A stretch of 23,861 nt of DNA, from positions 6,937 through 30,797 of the forward strand of contig DCFR01000040.1 of assembly GCA_002319815.1 (NCBI GenBank), written 5' to 3'. A program made the position numbers and the translations under genes. How positions within the stretch are numbered: position 1 is the stretch's first letter; each line of letters begins with the position of its first letter. Positions 15,088 to 22,769 of the stretch are shown here, one piece after another. The notes under the pieces are model-generated. The model was given only the letters and a program-made list of their open reading frames with translations. It did no database searches and had not been told where the DNA came from. This stretch comes from Megamonas sp. UBA1799 (GTDB lineage Bacteria > Bacillota > Negativicutes > Selenomonadales > Selenomonadaceae).

Positions 15088-15867
15088 ATGAAGCAAGGCG
15101 GAAAAATGATGACAGCGACGCTCTTGCTGGGGACCTGTATGCTGGTCCTCACACCGGCGGCTTTTGCGAAAAGGGTTCATGATCCGGCGGTAGCGGCAAA
15201 GGTGGACGTGCAGCCGTCCAATGTACAAGGACACACAAACAATCTGACAATGACCGGCGCGGTTTCGGCTGCCCGCCCCGGTCTGCGTGAGCGGATTCAG
15301 GCGATCCTGCACCCGCCGGCGGAATGCCTGAAAAATCCTCTGCCATCGGTCGGTATGGAGGCAAATTCAATTTTAGGACATCCCATTGCCACACAGCAGC
15401 AATGTGTGGAGTACCTTTTGAGCATAAATCCGCATCCGGCTATTTCTGTGCCGCCGCAAACGTTGGTGGCTTATTATTATGCCGAAGGCGAACGGGAGGG
15501 AGTTCGCCCGGATATGGCGTTTGCGCAGGCGCTGAAGGAAACGGGATACTTCCGGTATGGGGGGACCGTAACGCCGGATCAGAATAATTACTGCGGACTG
15601 GGAACAACAAGCACTTCTGTTAAGGGCGCGTATTTTTCGGATTCTTTGCTGGGCGTGCGGGCACATATTCAGCATCTTTTGGCTTATGCGTCGACACGTC
15701 CGCCGATGGTCCCGGTTGTGGATCCCCGCTATGATCTGGTGCGCTCCGTTTATGGCGATGATACGCTGGGCAGCTGGGAAGATCTGAATGGCCGTTGGGC
15801 TGTTCCTGGATATACATATGGGCAGAGCATCATGGATCTCTTTGATCACATTCTGCAAGAACCGTGA
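15088..15867 (+). CDS. Secreted glucosaminidase-domain protein (putative peptidoglycan hydrolase)
   Basis: A 259-residue exported protein. A signal peptide is clear: MKQGGKMM, a hydrophobic run to about residue 22, then TPAAFA with likely cleavage after A27. A low-complexity linker spans about 28-95. The C-terminal part (about 120-259) resembles the GH73/Flg_hydrolase glucosaminidase fold: AYYYAEGEREGVRPDMAFAQ (128-147), LKETGYF (149-155) with a candidate catalytic E151, QNNYCGLGTT (166-174), then LLGVRAHIQHLLAYAS (187-202). Such enzymes cut glycan strands of peptidoglycan. No SH3, LysM or choline-binding repeats are present, so wall targeting is not explained. The AGGAGG site (15075-15080) is strong, and TATAAT at 15061-15066 might be a -10 box, but no fitting -35 was seen. 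Confidence 0.82.
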   Translation: MKQGGKMMTATLLLGTCMLVLTPAAFAKRVHDPAVAAKVDVQPSNVQGHTNNLTMTGAVSAARPGLRERIQAILHPPAECLKNPLPSVGMEANSILGHPIATQQQCVEYLLSINPHPAISVPPQTLVAYYYAEGEREGVRPDMAFAQALKETGYFRYGGTVTPDQNNYCGLGTTSTSVKGAYFSDSLLGVRAHIQHLLAYASTRPPMVPVVDPRYDLVRSVYGDDTLGSWEDLNGRWAVPGYTYGQSIMDLFDHILQEP

Positions 15868-15894
15868 AATATGTTTTCCTTTGGCGGGGCCGCG

Positions 15895-15924
15895 TAGACG
15901 AGGCAAAGGGAAGTATGATACAAT
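15895..15924 (+). promoter_or_regulatory. Putative promoter of the ABC-F/ubiB/aroH/ridA/tkt group
   Basis: The -10 box TACAAT (15919-15924) has an upstream TG (extended -10). TAGACG (15895-15900) lies 18 bases upstream as a weak -35. The -10 box overlaps a short inverted repeat, ATACA (15918-15922) with TGTAT (15929-15933), which could be an operator half-site pair. Confidence 0.5.
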
Positions 15925-15944
15925 AGACTGTATTCTATGCAAGA

Positions 15945-15962
15945 TGACCAGTTATCTGGTCA
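15945..15962 (+). promoter_or_regulatory. Short stem-loop in the leader of the ABC-F gene
   Basis: TGACCAG (15945-15951) pairs perfectly with CTGGTCA (15956-15962) around TTAT. It lies between the putative promoter and the ribosome binding site, 36 bases before the start codon. No T tract follows. It could be a small regulatory hairpin or a dyad operator. The role is not shown. Confidence 0.4.
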
Positions 15963-15998
15963 AGTAAATATATGAATGAGGATTGAGGAAACCGTTAT

Positions 15999-17618
15999 AT
16001 GATTAGTACGAACGATTTAATGCTGCAATTTGGCAAGCGGGTTTTGTTTAAGGACGTTAATATCAAGTTTTCTCCGGGAAATTGCTATGGCGTGATCGGA
16101 GCCAATGGTGCCGGGAAATCTACTTTTTTAAAACTTTTGGCGGGTGAGCTGGAGCCAACCAAGGGTATGGTTGAGATATCTCCGGGCGAGCGGCTGGCTG
16201 TTTTGCGGCAGAATCATTATGAGTTTGATGATTATGAGGTGCTGCGGACGGTTATTATGGGGCATAAACGTCTTGTGGAGATTATGGACGAGAAGGATGC
16301 TCTGTATGAAAAGCCAGATTTTTCTGAAGCGGACGGGATGCGGGTTTCAGAACTGGAATGTGAATTTGCGGAGCTGGATGGCTGGAATGCAGAACCAGAG
16401 GCGGCGCAGCTTTTGAATGGGCTGGGTATTCCCGAAGCGCAGCATTCAATGAAGATGGCAGATCTTACGGGTAATGAAAAGGTCCGGGTTCTTTTGGCTC
16501 AGGCTTTATTTGGCAATCCGGATGTGCTCTTGCTGGATGAGCCGACGAATCATCTGGATGTCGCTTCTATAAAATGGCTGGAAAACTTTTTGGCAGATTT
16601 TCCCAATACGGTCATTGTGGTTTCCCATGACCGGCATTTTCTGAATCAGGTCTGCACTTATATTTGTGATGTGGATTTCGGCGTAATTCAGTTGTATGCC
16701 GGCAACTATGATTTCTGGTTGAAATCAAGTCAGTTGGCTTTACAGCTGGCGAAGGATGCCAACAAGAAAAAGGAAGAGAAAATTAAAGATCTGCAGGCAT
16801 TTATTCAGCGGTTTAGTGCGAATGCTTCCAAGTCGAAGCAGGCTACGTCACGTAAGAAACTTTTGGAAAAAATCACATTGGATGATATTCGTCCATCGAC
16901 GCGGCGCTATCCTTATATCGCTTTTAAACCAGACCGCGAAGCCGGGGATCAGCTGCTGACAGTGGAAAATATTTCTAAGACCATTGATGGGGAAAAGGTT
17001 CTTGATCATGTTAGCTTTACACTTAAAAAAGGTGATAAAGTTGCATTTACGGGGCCGAACAGCATTGGAAAAACGGTGTTGTTCCGCATCCTGATGGGCG
17101 AGCTGGAGCCGGACGAAGGATCTTTCAAATGGGGAGTTACGACGACGCAATCGTATCTGCCTAAGGATAATGCGGCCTTTTTTGATGGGGTGCAGATGAA
17201 TCTGGTTGACTGGCTGCGCCAGTTTTCTCCGGATCCGGATGAGACGTTTGTGCGCGGCTTTTTAGGCCGTATGCTGTTTTCTGGCGAGGAGAGTCTTAAA
17301 GCGGCTGGGGTACTTTCCGGCGGTGAAAAGGTGCGCTGCATGTTGTCGCGCATGATGCTTTCGGGGGCCAATGTGTTGCTGCTTGATGAGCCGACGAATC
17401 ATTTGGATCTGGAATCGATCACAGCCCTGAATGACGGGTTGATTGCTTTTACAGGAACCATGCTGTTTGTATCCCATGATCATGAGTTTATTCAGACGAT
17501 TGCCAATCGGATTATTGAAATTATGCCGGCGGGTGTGATTGACCGGATGACGACGTATGATGAGTATTTGGACAATGCAACGGTCAATCAGCTGCGGGCT
17601 GAAATGCTGCAGGACTGA
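15999..17618 (+). CDS. ABC-F family ATPase (YkpA/YbiT-like)
   Basis: A 539-residue soluble protein with two ATPase domains and no membrane segments, as in ABC-F translation factors that act at the ribosomal E site. Domain 1: Walker A GANGAGKS (34-41), signature-region LTGNEKVR (156-163), Walker B LLLDEPTNHLD (177-187). Domain 2: GPNSIGKT (352-359), LSGGEKVR (439-446), LLLDEPTNHLD (460-470). The linker between them (about 241-305) is long, Lys-rich and helical, as in the P-site tRNA interaction motif. The altered first signature (TGNEK in place of SGGEK) is, from memory, usual in the YkpA/YbiT branch. It is more likely a housekeeping translation factor than a resistance determinant. The stop codon overlaps the next ORF's first possible ATG. 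Confidence 0.93.
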   Translation: MISTNDLMLQFGKRVLFKDVNIKFSPGNCYGVIGANGAGKSTFLKLLAGELEPTKGMVEISPGERLAVLRQNHYEFDDYEVLRTVIMGHKRLVEIMDEKDALYEKPDFSEADGMRVSELECEFAELDGWNAEPEAAQLLNGLGIPEAQHSMKMADLTGNEKVRVLLAQALFGNPDVLLLDEPTNHLDVASIKWLENFLADFPNTVIVVSHDRHFLNQVCTYICDVDFGVIQLYAGNYDFWLKSSQLALQLAKDANKKKEEKIKDLQAFIQRFSANASKSKQATSRKKLLEKITLDDIRPSTRRYPYIAFKPDREAGDQLLTVENISKTIDGEKVLDHVSFTLKKGDKVAFTGPNSIGKTVLFRILMGELEPDEGSFKWGVTTTQSYLPKDNAAFFDGVQMNLVDWLRQFSPDPDETFVRGFLGRMLFSGEESLKAAGVLSGGEKVRCMLSRMMLSGANVLLLDEPTNHLDLESITALNDGLIAFTGTMLFVSHDHEFIQTIANRIIEIMPAGVIDRMTTYDEYLDNATVNQLRAEMLQD

Positions 17619-17659
17619 TGACGGTGACCGGCCATCGGGGCTGGAATGGAGATGCGCTT

Positions 17660-19270
17660 ATGCTGGAAGGATTGCTTCAGACAAAAGAGGATGATCTGAA
17701 AGCGGCCGGTTCGTCGCAGCGTTTGCGGGAAATGGTGGAGGTTCTTCGCAAGCGTGAGCTGGTGCGGGGAATTACGCCGCTGAAAATCCGTCAGACACTG
17801 GAAGATCTGGGACCGACTTTTGTTAAACTCGGGCAGGTCATGAGTATGCGGCCTGATTTTTTGCCGCAGGAGTACTGCGATGAACTCATGAAACTGCAGT
17901 CAAGTGCAAAGCCACTGCCTTTTTCTACGATTCAGGCGCTGATTGAGACGGAATACAAGTGCCGCTGGACGCAGGTTTTTCGTTCTATCGACGAAACGGC
18001 ACTAGGGTCGGCCTCGATCGCCCAGGTGCATCAGGCAGAGCTGGTAGATGGGGAAAAAGTGGTTGTCAAGGTGCAGCGACCGGGCATTTATGAGGTGATG
18101 TCCAAGGACATCGTGCTGCTGAAACGGGCGGCAACGCTGCTGAAGGTCATCAGTAATTCGCAGGATGTTATTGATTTTAATATGATATTGGATGAAATGT
18201 GGGCCATTGCTAAACAGGAAATGGATTTTCTCATGGAAGCTGATCATATGGATGAATTCCGTCATTTAAACAGTGATGTGGATTATGTGACTTGTCCCAA
18301 GGTGAACCGACAGCTGACGACTTCCCGTATTTTGGTCATGGATTATGTGGAGGGTATTCGTTTTGATGACGCGGAGGGATTGCGGGCCAAGGGGTATGAT
18401 ATTCTGCAGTTAGGCCGCCGGCTGGGAGAAAATTATGTCAAACAGATTGTTGAGGATGGTTATTTTCATGCGGATCCGCATCCAGGCAATATTTGGATTC
18501 GTGACGGCAAGGTAGTCTGGCTGGATCTTGGCATGATGGGGCGGCTTTCAAACAAAGACCGGGCTTCTCTGCGCAAAGCCATTTTTGCGCTGGCGAACCA
18601 TGATACGTTTGAAATGAAGGACGCTGTGCTGGCGCTGGGCATTCCCAAAGGCCGGGTGAACCATACGCAGCTTTATGAAGATATTGATGCGCTCATGGGG
18701 CAGTATAACGGCGTTGATTTTAACACGCTGCAGATGGGCGTGCTGACGCGGCAGATTATGAATCTGCTGCGCATACATCATATTGGCATCGCGCCGGGGC
18801 TCAGTATGTTTGCCCGCGGGGTCATCACTATTGAAGGGGTGATCCGTCATTGCTGTCCGGAAGTGAGTTTTGTAGGGATTTTTGCTCGCAGTCTGCAGGT
18901 GAATTTTCAAAAGAATTTCAGCTGGCAGGCTGAGTTTGATAAATTTAAACGTGAAGGGTATATCCTGCTGCGGAAGTCTATGCAGCTGCCGGAGCAGATT
19001 TCTGATATATTGAAGATGACTATGAGCGGGCAGACAAAGGTAAATCTGGATCTGACGGGTTCAGAGGAACCGCTGCGGCGCATTGACAAGATGATCAATA
19101 AGCTTGTCATTGGCATCATTAGCTCGGCTTTGCTATTAGGATCCAGTGTGATTTGTACGACGCAGATGACACCGAAAATCATGGAAATTCCAATTTTAGG
19201 GGTATTTGGTTACTTGGCCGCCTTGATTTTGTGCGGCCGGTTGTTGTGGGGGATTATCAGAAATCATTGA
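17660..19270 (+). CDS. UbiB/ABC1 (AarF) family atypical kinase-like protein
   Basis: With this start the product has 536 residues. UbiB-family proteins are atypical kinases or ATPases tied to quinone and lipid metabolism. The hallmark KxGQ motif is in FVKLGQVMSMRPD (54-66), the Ala-rich loop in GSASIAQVHQAE (116-127), the nucleotide Lys in VVVKVQRPG (134-142), then YFHADPHPGN (268-277) and the metal-binding DLG (289-291). Two C-terminal hydrophobic helices (about 473-493 and 508-530) anchor it. I prefer ATG 17660 because GGAG (17648-17651) lies eight bases upstream; ATG 17618, overlapping the ABC-F stop, would add 14 residues with a poorly spaced site. The client pathway is not evident, since no quinone genes lie nearby. 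Confidence 0.92.
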   Translation: MLEGLLQTKEDDLKAAGSSQRLREMVEVLRKRELVRGITPLKIRQTLEDLGPTFVKLGQVMSMRPDFLPQEYCDELMKLQSSAKPLPFSTIQALIETEYKCRWTQVFRSIDETALGSASIAQVHQAELVDGEKVVVKVQRPGIYEVMSKDIVLLKRAATLLKVISNSQDVIDFNMILDEMWAIAKQEMDFLMEADHMDEFRHLNSDVDYVTCPKVNRQLTTSRILVMDYVEGIRFDDAEGLRAKGYDILQLGRRLGENYVKQIVEDGYFHADPHPGNIWIRDGKVVWLDLGMMGRLSNKDRASLRKAIFALANHDTFEMKDAVLALGIPKGRVNHTQLYEDIDALMGQYNGVDFNTLQMGVLTRQIMNLLRIHHIGIAPGLSMFARGVITIEGVIRHCCPEVSFVGIFARSLQVNFQKNFSWQAEFDKFKREGYILLRKSMQLPEQISDILKMTMSGQTKVNLDLTGSEEPLRRIDKMINKLVIGIISSALLLGSSVICTTQMTPKIMEIPILGVFGYLAALILCGRLLWGIIRNH

Positions 19271-19282
19271 GGAGGTAAGCCT

Positions 19283-19642
19283 ATGCGGGGAATCCGGGGC
19301 GCAATTACGATCAAAAATAATACCAAGGAAGAGATTTTTGCCGCTGTACGCTGGATGGTCACAGAGATGTGCCGTCATAACGGAGTGACGGCGGATGCCA
19401 TAGGAGCCGTTATTTTTAGTGCGACAGAGGATGTGACCGCAGCTTTTCCCGCGGCCGGGGCTCGTCTGATTCCGGGATTCACGGCTGTGCCGCTTTTTGA
19501 TACGCGTCAGATGGCGGCGGAAGACGGATTGCCGCTTTGCATCCGGGCGCTTCTGCTGGCGGATGTAGACAAGACGCAGCAAGAGATCCGGCATGTTTAT
19601 CTGGGAGGCGCGGCGAATCTGCGTCCGGATTTGAAACGTTAA
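19283..19642 (+). CDS. aroH: Chorismate mutase, AroH type (monofunctional), altered active site
   Basis: A 119-residue protein of the trimeric B. subtilis AroH family, which turns chorismate to prephenate for Phe and Tyr synthesis. MRGIRGAITI (1-10), VIFSATEDVTAAFPAAGAR (43-61), PLCIRALL (84-91) and HVYLGGAANLRPDL (104-117) align without gaps to the family. In this register (B. subtilis number minus two) the active-site residues R5, R61, R88 and Y106 are kept. The positions equal to Cys75 and Glu78 read D73 and Q76 (LFDTRQM where the family usually has C..E). This could lower activity or change its pH profile, so the enzyme name is by homology. AGGAGG sets the start, 12 bases after the ubiB-like gene. 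Confidence 0.93.
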   Translation: MRGIRGAITIKNNTKEEIFAAVRWMVTEMCRHNGVTADAIGAVIFSATEDVTAAFPAAGARLIPGFTAVPLFDTRQMAAEDGLPLCIRALLLADVDKTQQEIRHVYLGGAANLRPDLKR

Positions 19643-19687
19643 AACCGGGCGTGCGACGCTATATTATATATGAAGGGAAGTATTGGA

Positions 19688-20071
19688 ATGAAGAAGATTG
19701 TAGCGACGGATCAGGCTCCACAGGCGATTGGGCCTTATTCACAGGCGATTCAGACGGGCGGGATGCTTTATGTATCCGGACAAATTCCACTGGTTCCGGC
19801 TACCGGGGGGTTAGCCGCCGGGGGCATTGAGGAACAGACGGCGCAGGTGCTGAAAAATCTTCAGGTGATTATCGAAGCTGCCGGAAGTTCTTTGGCTGAT
19901 GTCGTGAAGACGACCGTTTATATTACGAATATGGATGATTTCGCCCGGGTGAACGCTGTTTATGGAAAATATTTTGTTCAAGATTGTCCAGCGCGGGTCT
20001 GTGTGGAGGTTAGTAAGCTTCCCAAGGGGGCGCTGGTGGAAATTGATGCGGTTGCTGTCTGCGCCGGCTAA
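19688..20071 (+). CDS. ridA: RidA family enamine/imine deaminase
   Basis: A 127-residue RidA/YjgF protein, a trimer that hydrolyses reactive enamine or imine intermediates such as 2-aminoacrylate released by PLP enzymes. Seen are QAIGPYSQAI (12-21), YVSGQIPL (28-35), KTTVYITNMDDFARVNAVY (74-92) and PARVCVEVSKLPKGALVEID (101-120). R103 and E118 match the catalytic Arg and Glu of active RidA proteins, supporting a functional enzyme. ATG 19688 is preferred since AAGGGAAG ends about seven bases upstream; an in-frame ATG at 19670 would place this site inside the gene. It lies between aroH and transketolase with short gaps. Confidence 0.95.
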   Translation: MKKIVATDQAPQAIGPYSQAIQTGGMLYVSGQIPLVPATGGLAAGGIEEQTAQVLKNLQVIIEAAGSSLADVVKTTVYITNMDDFARVNAVYGKYFVQDCPARVCVEVSKLPKGALVEIDAVAVCAG

Positions 20072-20103
20072 TAGATAAAAAAGCTAATGGAGGAATAAAA
20101 ACA

Positions 20104-22095
20104 ATGCGTACGATTGAGACTACTTGTGTAAATGCCATTCGTGTCTTGGCTGCCGATGCGATTCAAAAAGCAAATTCCGGACATCCGGGTCTGCCGCTGG
20201 GCAGTGCGGCGATGGCTTATGAGCTCTGGGGCCATCATATGAAGCATAATGCCAAAGATCCGCAGTGGGCGAATCGTGATCGTTTTGTCTTGTCGGGCGG
20301 ACATGGTTCGATGCTGCTTTATGCGCTGCTGCATTTTTTTGGCTATGGATTGACGATGGAGGATTTGAAGAATTTCCGGCAGGATAGTTCTTTAACTCCC
20401 GGACATCCGGAATATGGTCATACGGTCGGGGTTGAAGCTACTACCGGACCGCTGGGCGCCGGCATGGGCATGGCCGTCGGCATGGCAATGGCAGAGGCGC
20501 ATCTGGCGGCGGTATTTAATAAACCGGGATATCCGGTGGTGGATCATTATACGTTTGCTCTGGGCGGCGACGGCTGCATGATGGAAGGGATTTCTTCCGA
20601 GGCATTTTCTTTGGCGGGAACCTTGGGCTTGTCAAAACTCATTGTCTTCTATGACAGCAATCGTATCTCGATTGAAGGCAGTACAGATATTGCTTTTACG
20701 GAAAATGTGCAGAAGCGGATGGAGGCTTTTGGTTTCCAGACGATTACTGTGGAAGATGGCAATGATCTGGAGGCAATTGGCCGGGCTATTGAGGAGGCCA
20801 AGGCGGATACGCAGCATCCGTCGTTTATTACTGTGCATACGCAGATCGGGTATGGCTGCCCGGCGAAGCAGGGAAAGGCCAGCGCGCATGGCGAGCCGCT
20901 GGGCGAAGAAAATGTGAAGGCGCTCCGAGAAAATCTGGGCTGGCCGATTCCAGAAGCTTTTTCGGTGCCGGATGAGGTTTATGCGCAATATCGGAAACTG
21001 GCGCAGGAGGGCGAGGCCGCTGAGAAAGAATGGCAGCAGCTCTTTGCTTCTTATGCCGCGAACTTCCCCAATATGAAAACGCTCTGGGACACTTTCCACA
21101 GCGAGCCGGATGCGGCAAAGCTTTTGAACGACGAGGCGTTCTGGGCTTATGAGAATAAGCCGCAGGCGACGCGCAGCTTATCAGAAACCATGATCAACCG
21201 GATCAAGGATATGCTGCCGCAGCTGATTGGCGGGAGCGCGGATCTGGCTCCGTCCAATAAGACGCATATGAACGGAGAAACGGATTTCAGCCGGGCGGAT
21301 TATGCTGGGCGCAATCTTCACTTTGGCGTACGCGAGCTGGCTATGGCGGCGATTGCCAACGGCATTACGCTGCATGGCGGGCTGAAAGCATATATTGCAA
21401 CCTTTTTTGTTTTTAGTGATTATACGAAGCCGATGGTTCGTCTGGCGGCTTTGATGAAACTGCCAGTCACGTATGTATTCACGCATGACAGCATCGGCGT
21501 GGGCGAAGATGGTCCGACGCATGAACCGGTTGAGCAGCTGGCCATGCTGCGGGCAATGCCGAATGTCAATGTATTTCGTCCGGCGGATGCAACGGAGACG
21601 GCTGCCGGATGGTATCTGGCGATTACGAGCCAGCATACGCCGACGGCTTTGGTACTCACCCGCCAGAATCTGCCGCAGTTGGACGGCAGCAGTAAAGATG
21701 CGTTAAAGGGCGCTTATGTTGTATCGGCAGAGAAAAAGGCCGTTCCGGACGGGATTTTTATTGCCAGCGGATCGGAAGTTTCCCTGGCGATTGATGCGCA
21801 GGAACTGCTGCGGGGCGAAGGCGTTGATGTGCGGGTGGTCAGCATGCCGTGCATGGATCTTTTTGAGCAGCAGGATGAAGCTTATAAGGAGACCGTGCTG
21901 CCGAAAAACGTGCGGGTTCGTGTTGCCGTTGAGGCGGCTGCAGATTTCGGCTGGGGCCGGTATGTCGGGTTGGACGGCGCGGTGGTAACCATGCATGGGT
22001 TTGGCGCTTCGGCGCCGGCCGGCGTGCTGTTTAAAAAATTTGGCTTTACGAAGGAAAATGTTGCCGCAGCGATGAAAAAGGTGTTAGTCCGCTGA
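20104..22095 (+). CDS. tkt: Transketolase
   Basis: A 663-residue full-length thiamine-diphosphate enzyme of the non-oxidative pentose phosphate pathway, moving two-carbon units between sugar phosphates. The N-terminal domain shows ANSGHPGLPLGSAAMAYELW (23-42), GHGSM, LTPGHPE and the TPP/metal motif GDGCMMEG (155-162) followed by SNR. The middle domain carries FGVRELAMAAIANG with the catalytic Glu, and THDSIGVGEDGPTHEP for substrate binding. The C-terminal domain is complete. It may also supply erythrose 4-phosphate for the aromatic pathway that aroH serves; that link is inference. GGAGG sets the ATG. A terminator 51 bases downstream closes the group. Confidence 0.98.
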   Translation: MRTIETTCVNAIRVLAADAIQKANSGHPGLPLGSAAMAYELWGHHMKHNAKDPQWANRDRFVLSGGHGSMLLYALLHFFGYGLTMEDLKNFRQDSSLTPGHPEYGHTVGVEATTGPLGAGMGMAVGMAMAEAHLAAVFNKPGYPVVDHYTFALGGDGCMMEGISSEAFSLAGTLGLSKLIVFYDSNRISIEGSTDIAFTENVQKRMEAFGFQTITVEDGNDLEAIGRAIEEAKADTQHPSFITVHTQIGYGCPAKQGKASAHGEPLGEENVKALRENLGWPIPEAFSVPDEVYAQYRKLAQEGEAAEKEWQQLFASYAANFPNMKTLWDTFHSEPDAAKLLNDEAFWAYENKPQATRSLSETMINRIKDMLPQLIGGSADLAPSNKTHMNGETDFSRADYAGRNLHFGVRELAMAAIANGITLHGGLKAYIATFFVFSDYTKPMVRLAALMKLPVTYVFTHDSIGVGEDGPTHEPVEQLAMLRAMPNVNVFRPADATETAAGWYLAITSQHTPTALVLTRQNLPQLDGSSKDALKGAYVVSAEKKAVPDGIFIASGSEVSLAIDAQELLRGEGVDVRVVSMPCMDLFEQQDEAYKETVLPKNVRVRVAVEAAADFGWGRYVGLDGAVVTMHGFGASAPAGVLFKKFGFTKENVAAAMKKVLVR

Positions 22096-22146
22096 TACGA
22101 TATTTTTGCGGAGCAGGGTTGGAATCATAGCAGGATAAAACATTAT

Positions 22147-22185
22147 CTGAGGACGGCGCAGCAAAGCCGTCCTCAGATTTTTATT
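22147..22185 (+). terminator. Intrinsic terminator after tkt
   Basis: An 11-bp perfect GC-rich stem pairs 22147-22157 with 22166-22176 around an eight-base loop, followed by ATTTTTATT. Confidence 0.92.
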
Positions 22186-22356
22186 AGCGCAAAAATGATT
22201 CACATTTTCCAAGAAAAAATATTGTAATTGCCGTATAAGATGTAAAAAAATATTTTTTATAGCAATATAATAAGAATAAATGTATTTTTCAAAAGGACTA
22301 TTTTTGTTGATGACACGCTTGGCAACGTGTACATGAAAAAGTCGATAAAATAGGTG
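22186..22356. other. AT-rich gene-free spacer upstream of the str operon
   Basis: About 170 bases, much richer in A and T than the coding regions around it, with a self-complementary A/T tract near 22240-22260 and a TATAAT-like sequence at about 22265-22270 that lacks a fitting -35. A short dyad (ACACG ... CGTGT) occurs around 22313-22331. I see no ORF with a credible binding site, no RNA gene and no recognised riboswitch. Confidence 0.6.
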
Positions 22357-22385
22357 TTGACAATCATTTTTGCGGGTGCTATTAT
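22357..22385 (+). promoter_or_regulatory. Strong sigma-A-type promoter of the str operon
   Basis: A perfect -35 TTGACA (22357-22362), 17-base spacer and -10 TATTAT (22380-22385). It is the best promoter match in the window. Transcription would start near 22392, giving a leader of about 46 bases before the L7Ae-like gene. Confidence 0.88.
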
Positions 22386-22437
22386 ATATGAGTGCCTATT
22401 GTCAGGCGCGGGGTATGTCTTTTTGGGAGTGAAGCGA

Positions 22438-22695
22438 ATGACGCTGGAAACACTGAAAAATACCAGTCATGTGATTGGAATAAAACAAGTTATGAAGGCC
22501 GTTAACAAAGGCACGGCGGCGCAGGTGTTCGTTGCCGATGACGCCGATGAACGCGTGACCCGGCCGCTGCTGGAACTTTGTGCCGGACAAAATGTAAAAA
22601 CCGTTCGCCAGGTAACAATGAAAGATCTGGGCGCGGCTTGTTCTATTGAGGTTGGCGCCGCAGCGGTGGCCATCCTTAAATCCTCTGGTTGTTAA
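22438..22695 (+). CDS. L7Ae/YbxF-type ribosomal or K-turn-binding protein
   Basis: An 85-residue member of the L7Ae/L30e/S12e/Gadd45 family, equivalent in place and size to B. subtilis YbxF, a K-turn RNA binder encoded just before rpsL. Features are VIGIKQVMKAVNKGTAAQVF (12-31), the acidic ADDAD (33-37), and LGAACSIEVGAAAVAIL (64-80). ATG 22438 follows GGGAGTGA; the frame stays open upstream to 22354, but that would read through the promoter and add 28 hydrophobic residues with no binding site. It opens the str operon directly behind the strong promoter, with rpoB/rpoC not adjacent. Confidence 0.9.
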   Translation: MTLETLKNTSHVIGIKQVMKAVNKGTAAQVFVADDADERVTRPLLELCAGQNVKTVRQVTMKDLGAACSIEVGAAAVAILKSSGC

Positions 22696-22769
22696 AAATC
22701 TTGCCGCCTTTTGACGGCGGGGTTGTTAATAAATAATAAATTCTCAATATGAAGGAAGGAGGTGCATGT

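Noticed and set aside
15876..15912. Terminator after the glucosaminidase gene (CCTTTG ... CAAAGG)
   Set aside because: Only six base pairs, a long GC-rich loop and no T tract.
22313..22340. Eight-codon leader peptide (ATG at about 22311) before the str promoter
   Set aside because: It lies upstream of the strong promoter, has no good binding site and shows no attenuator structure.
22354..22437. Extended start of the L7Ae-like gene, giving a hydrophobic N-terminus
   Set aside because: The extension reads through the -35 and -10 boxes, so it cannot be in the mRNA made from that promoter; ATG 22438 has a good binding site.
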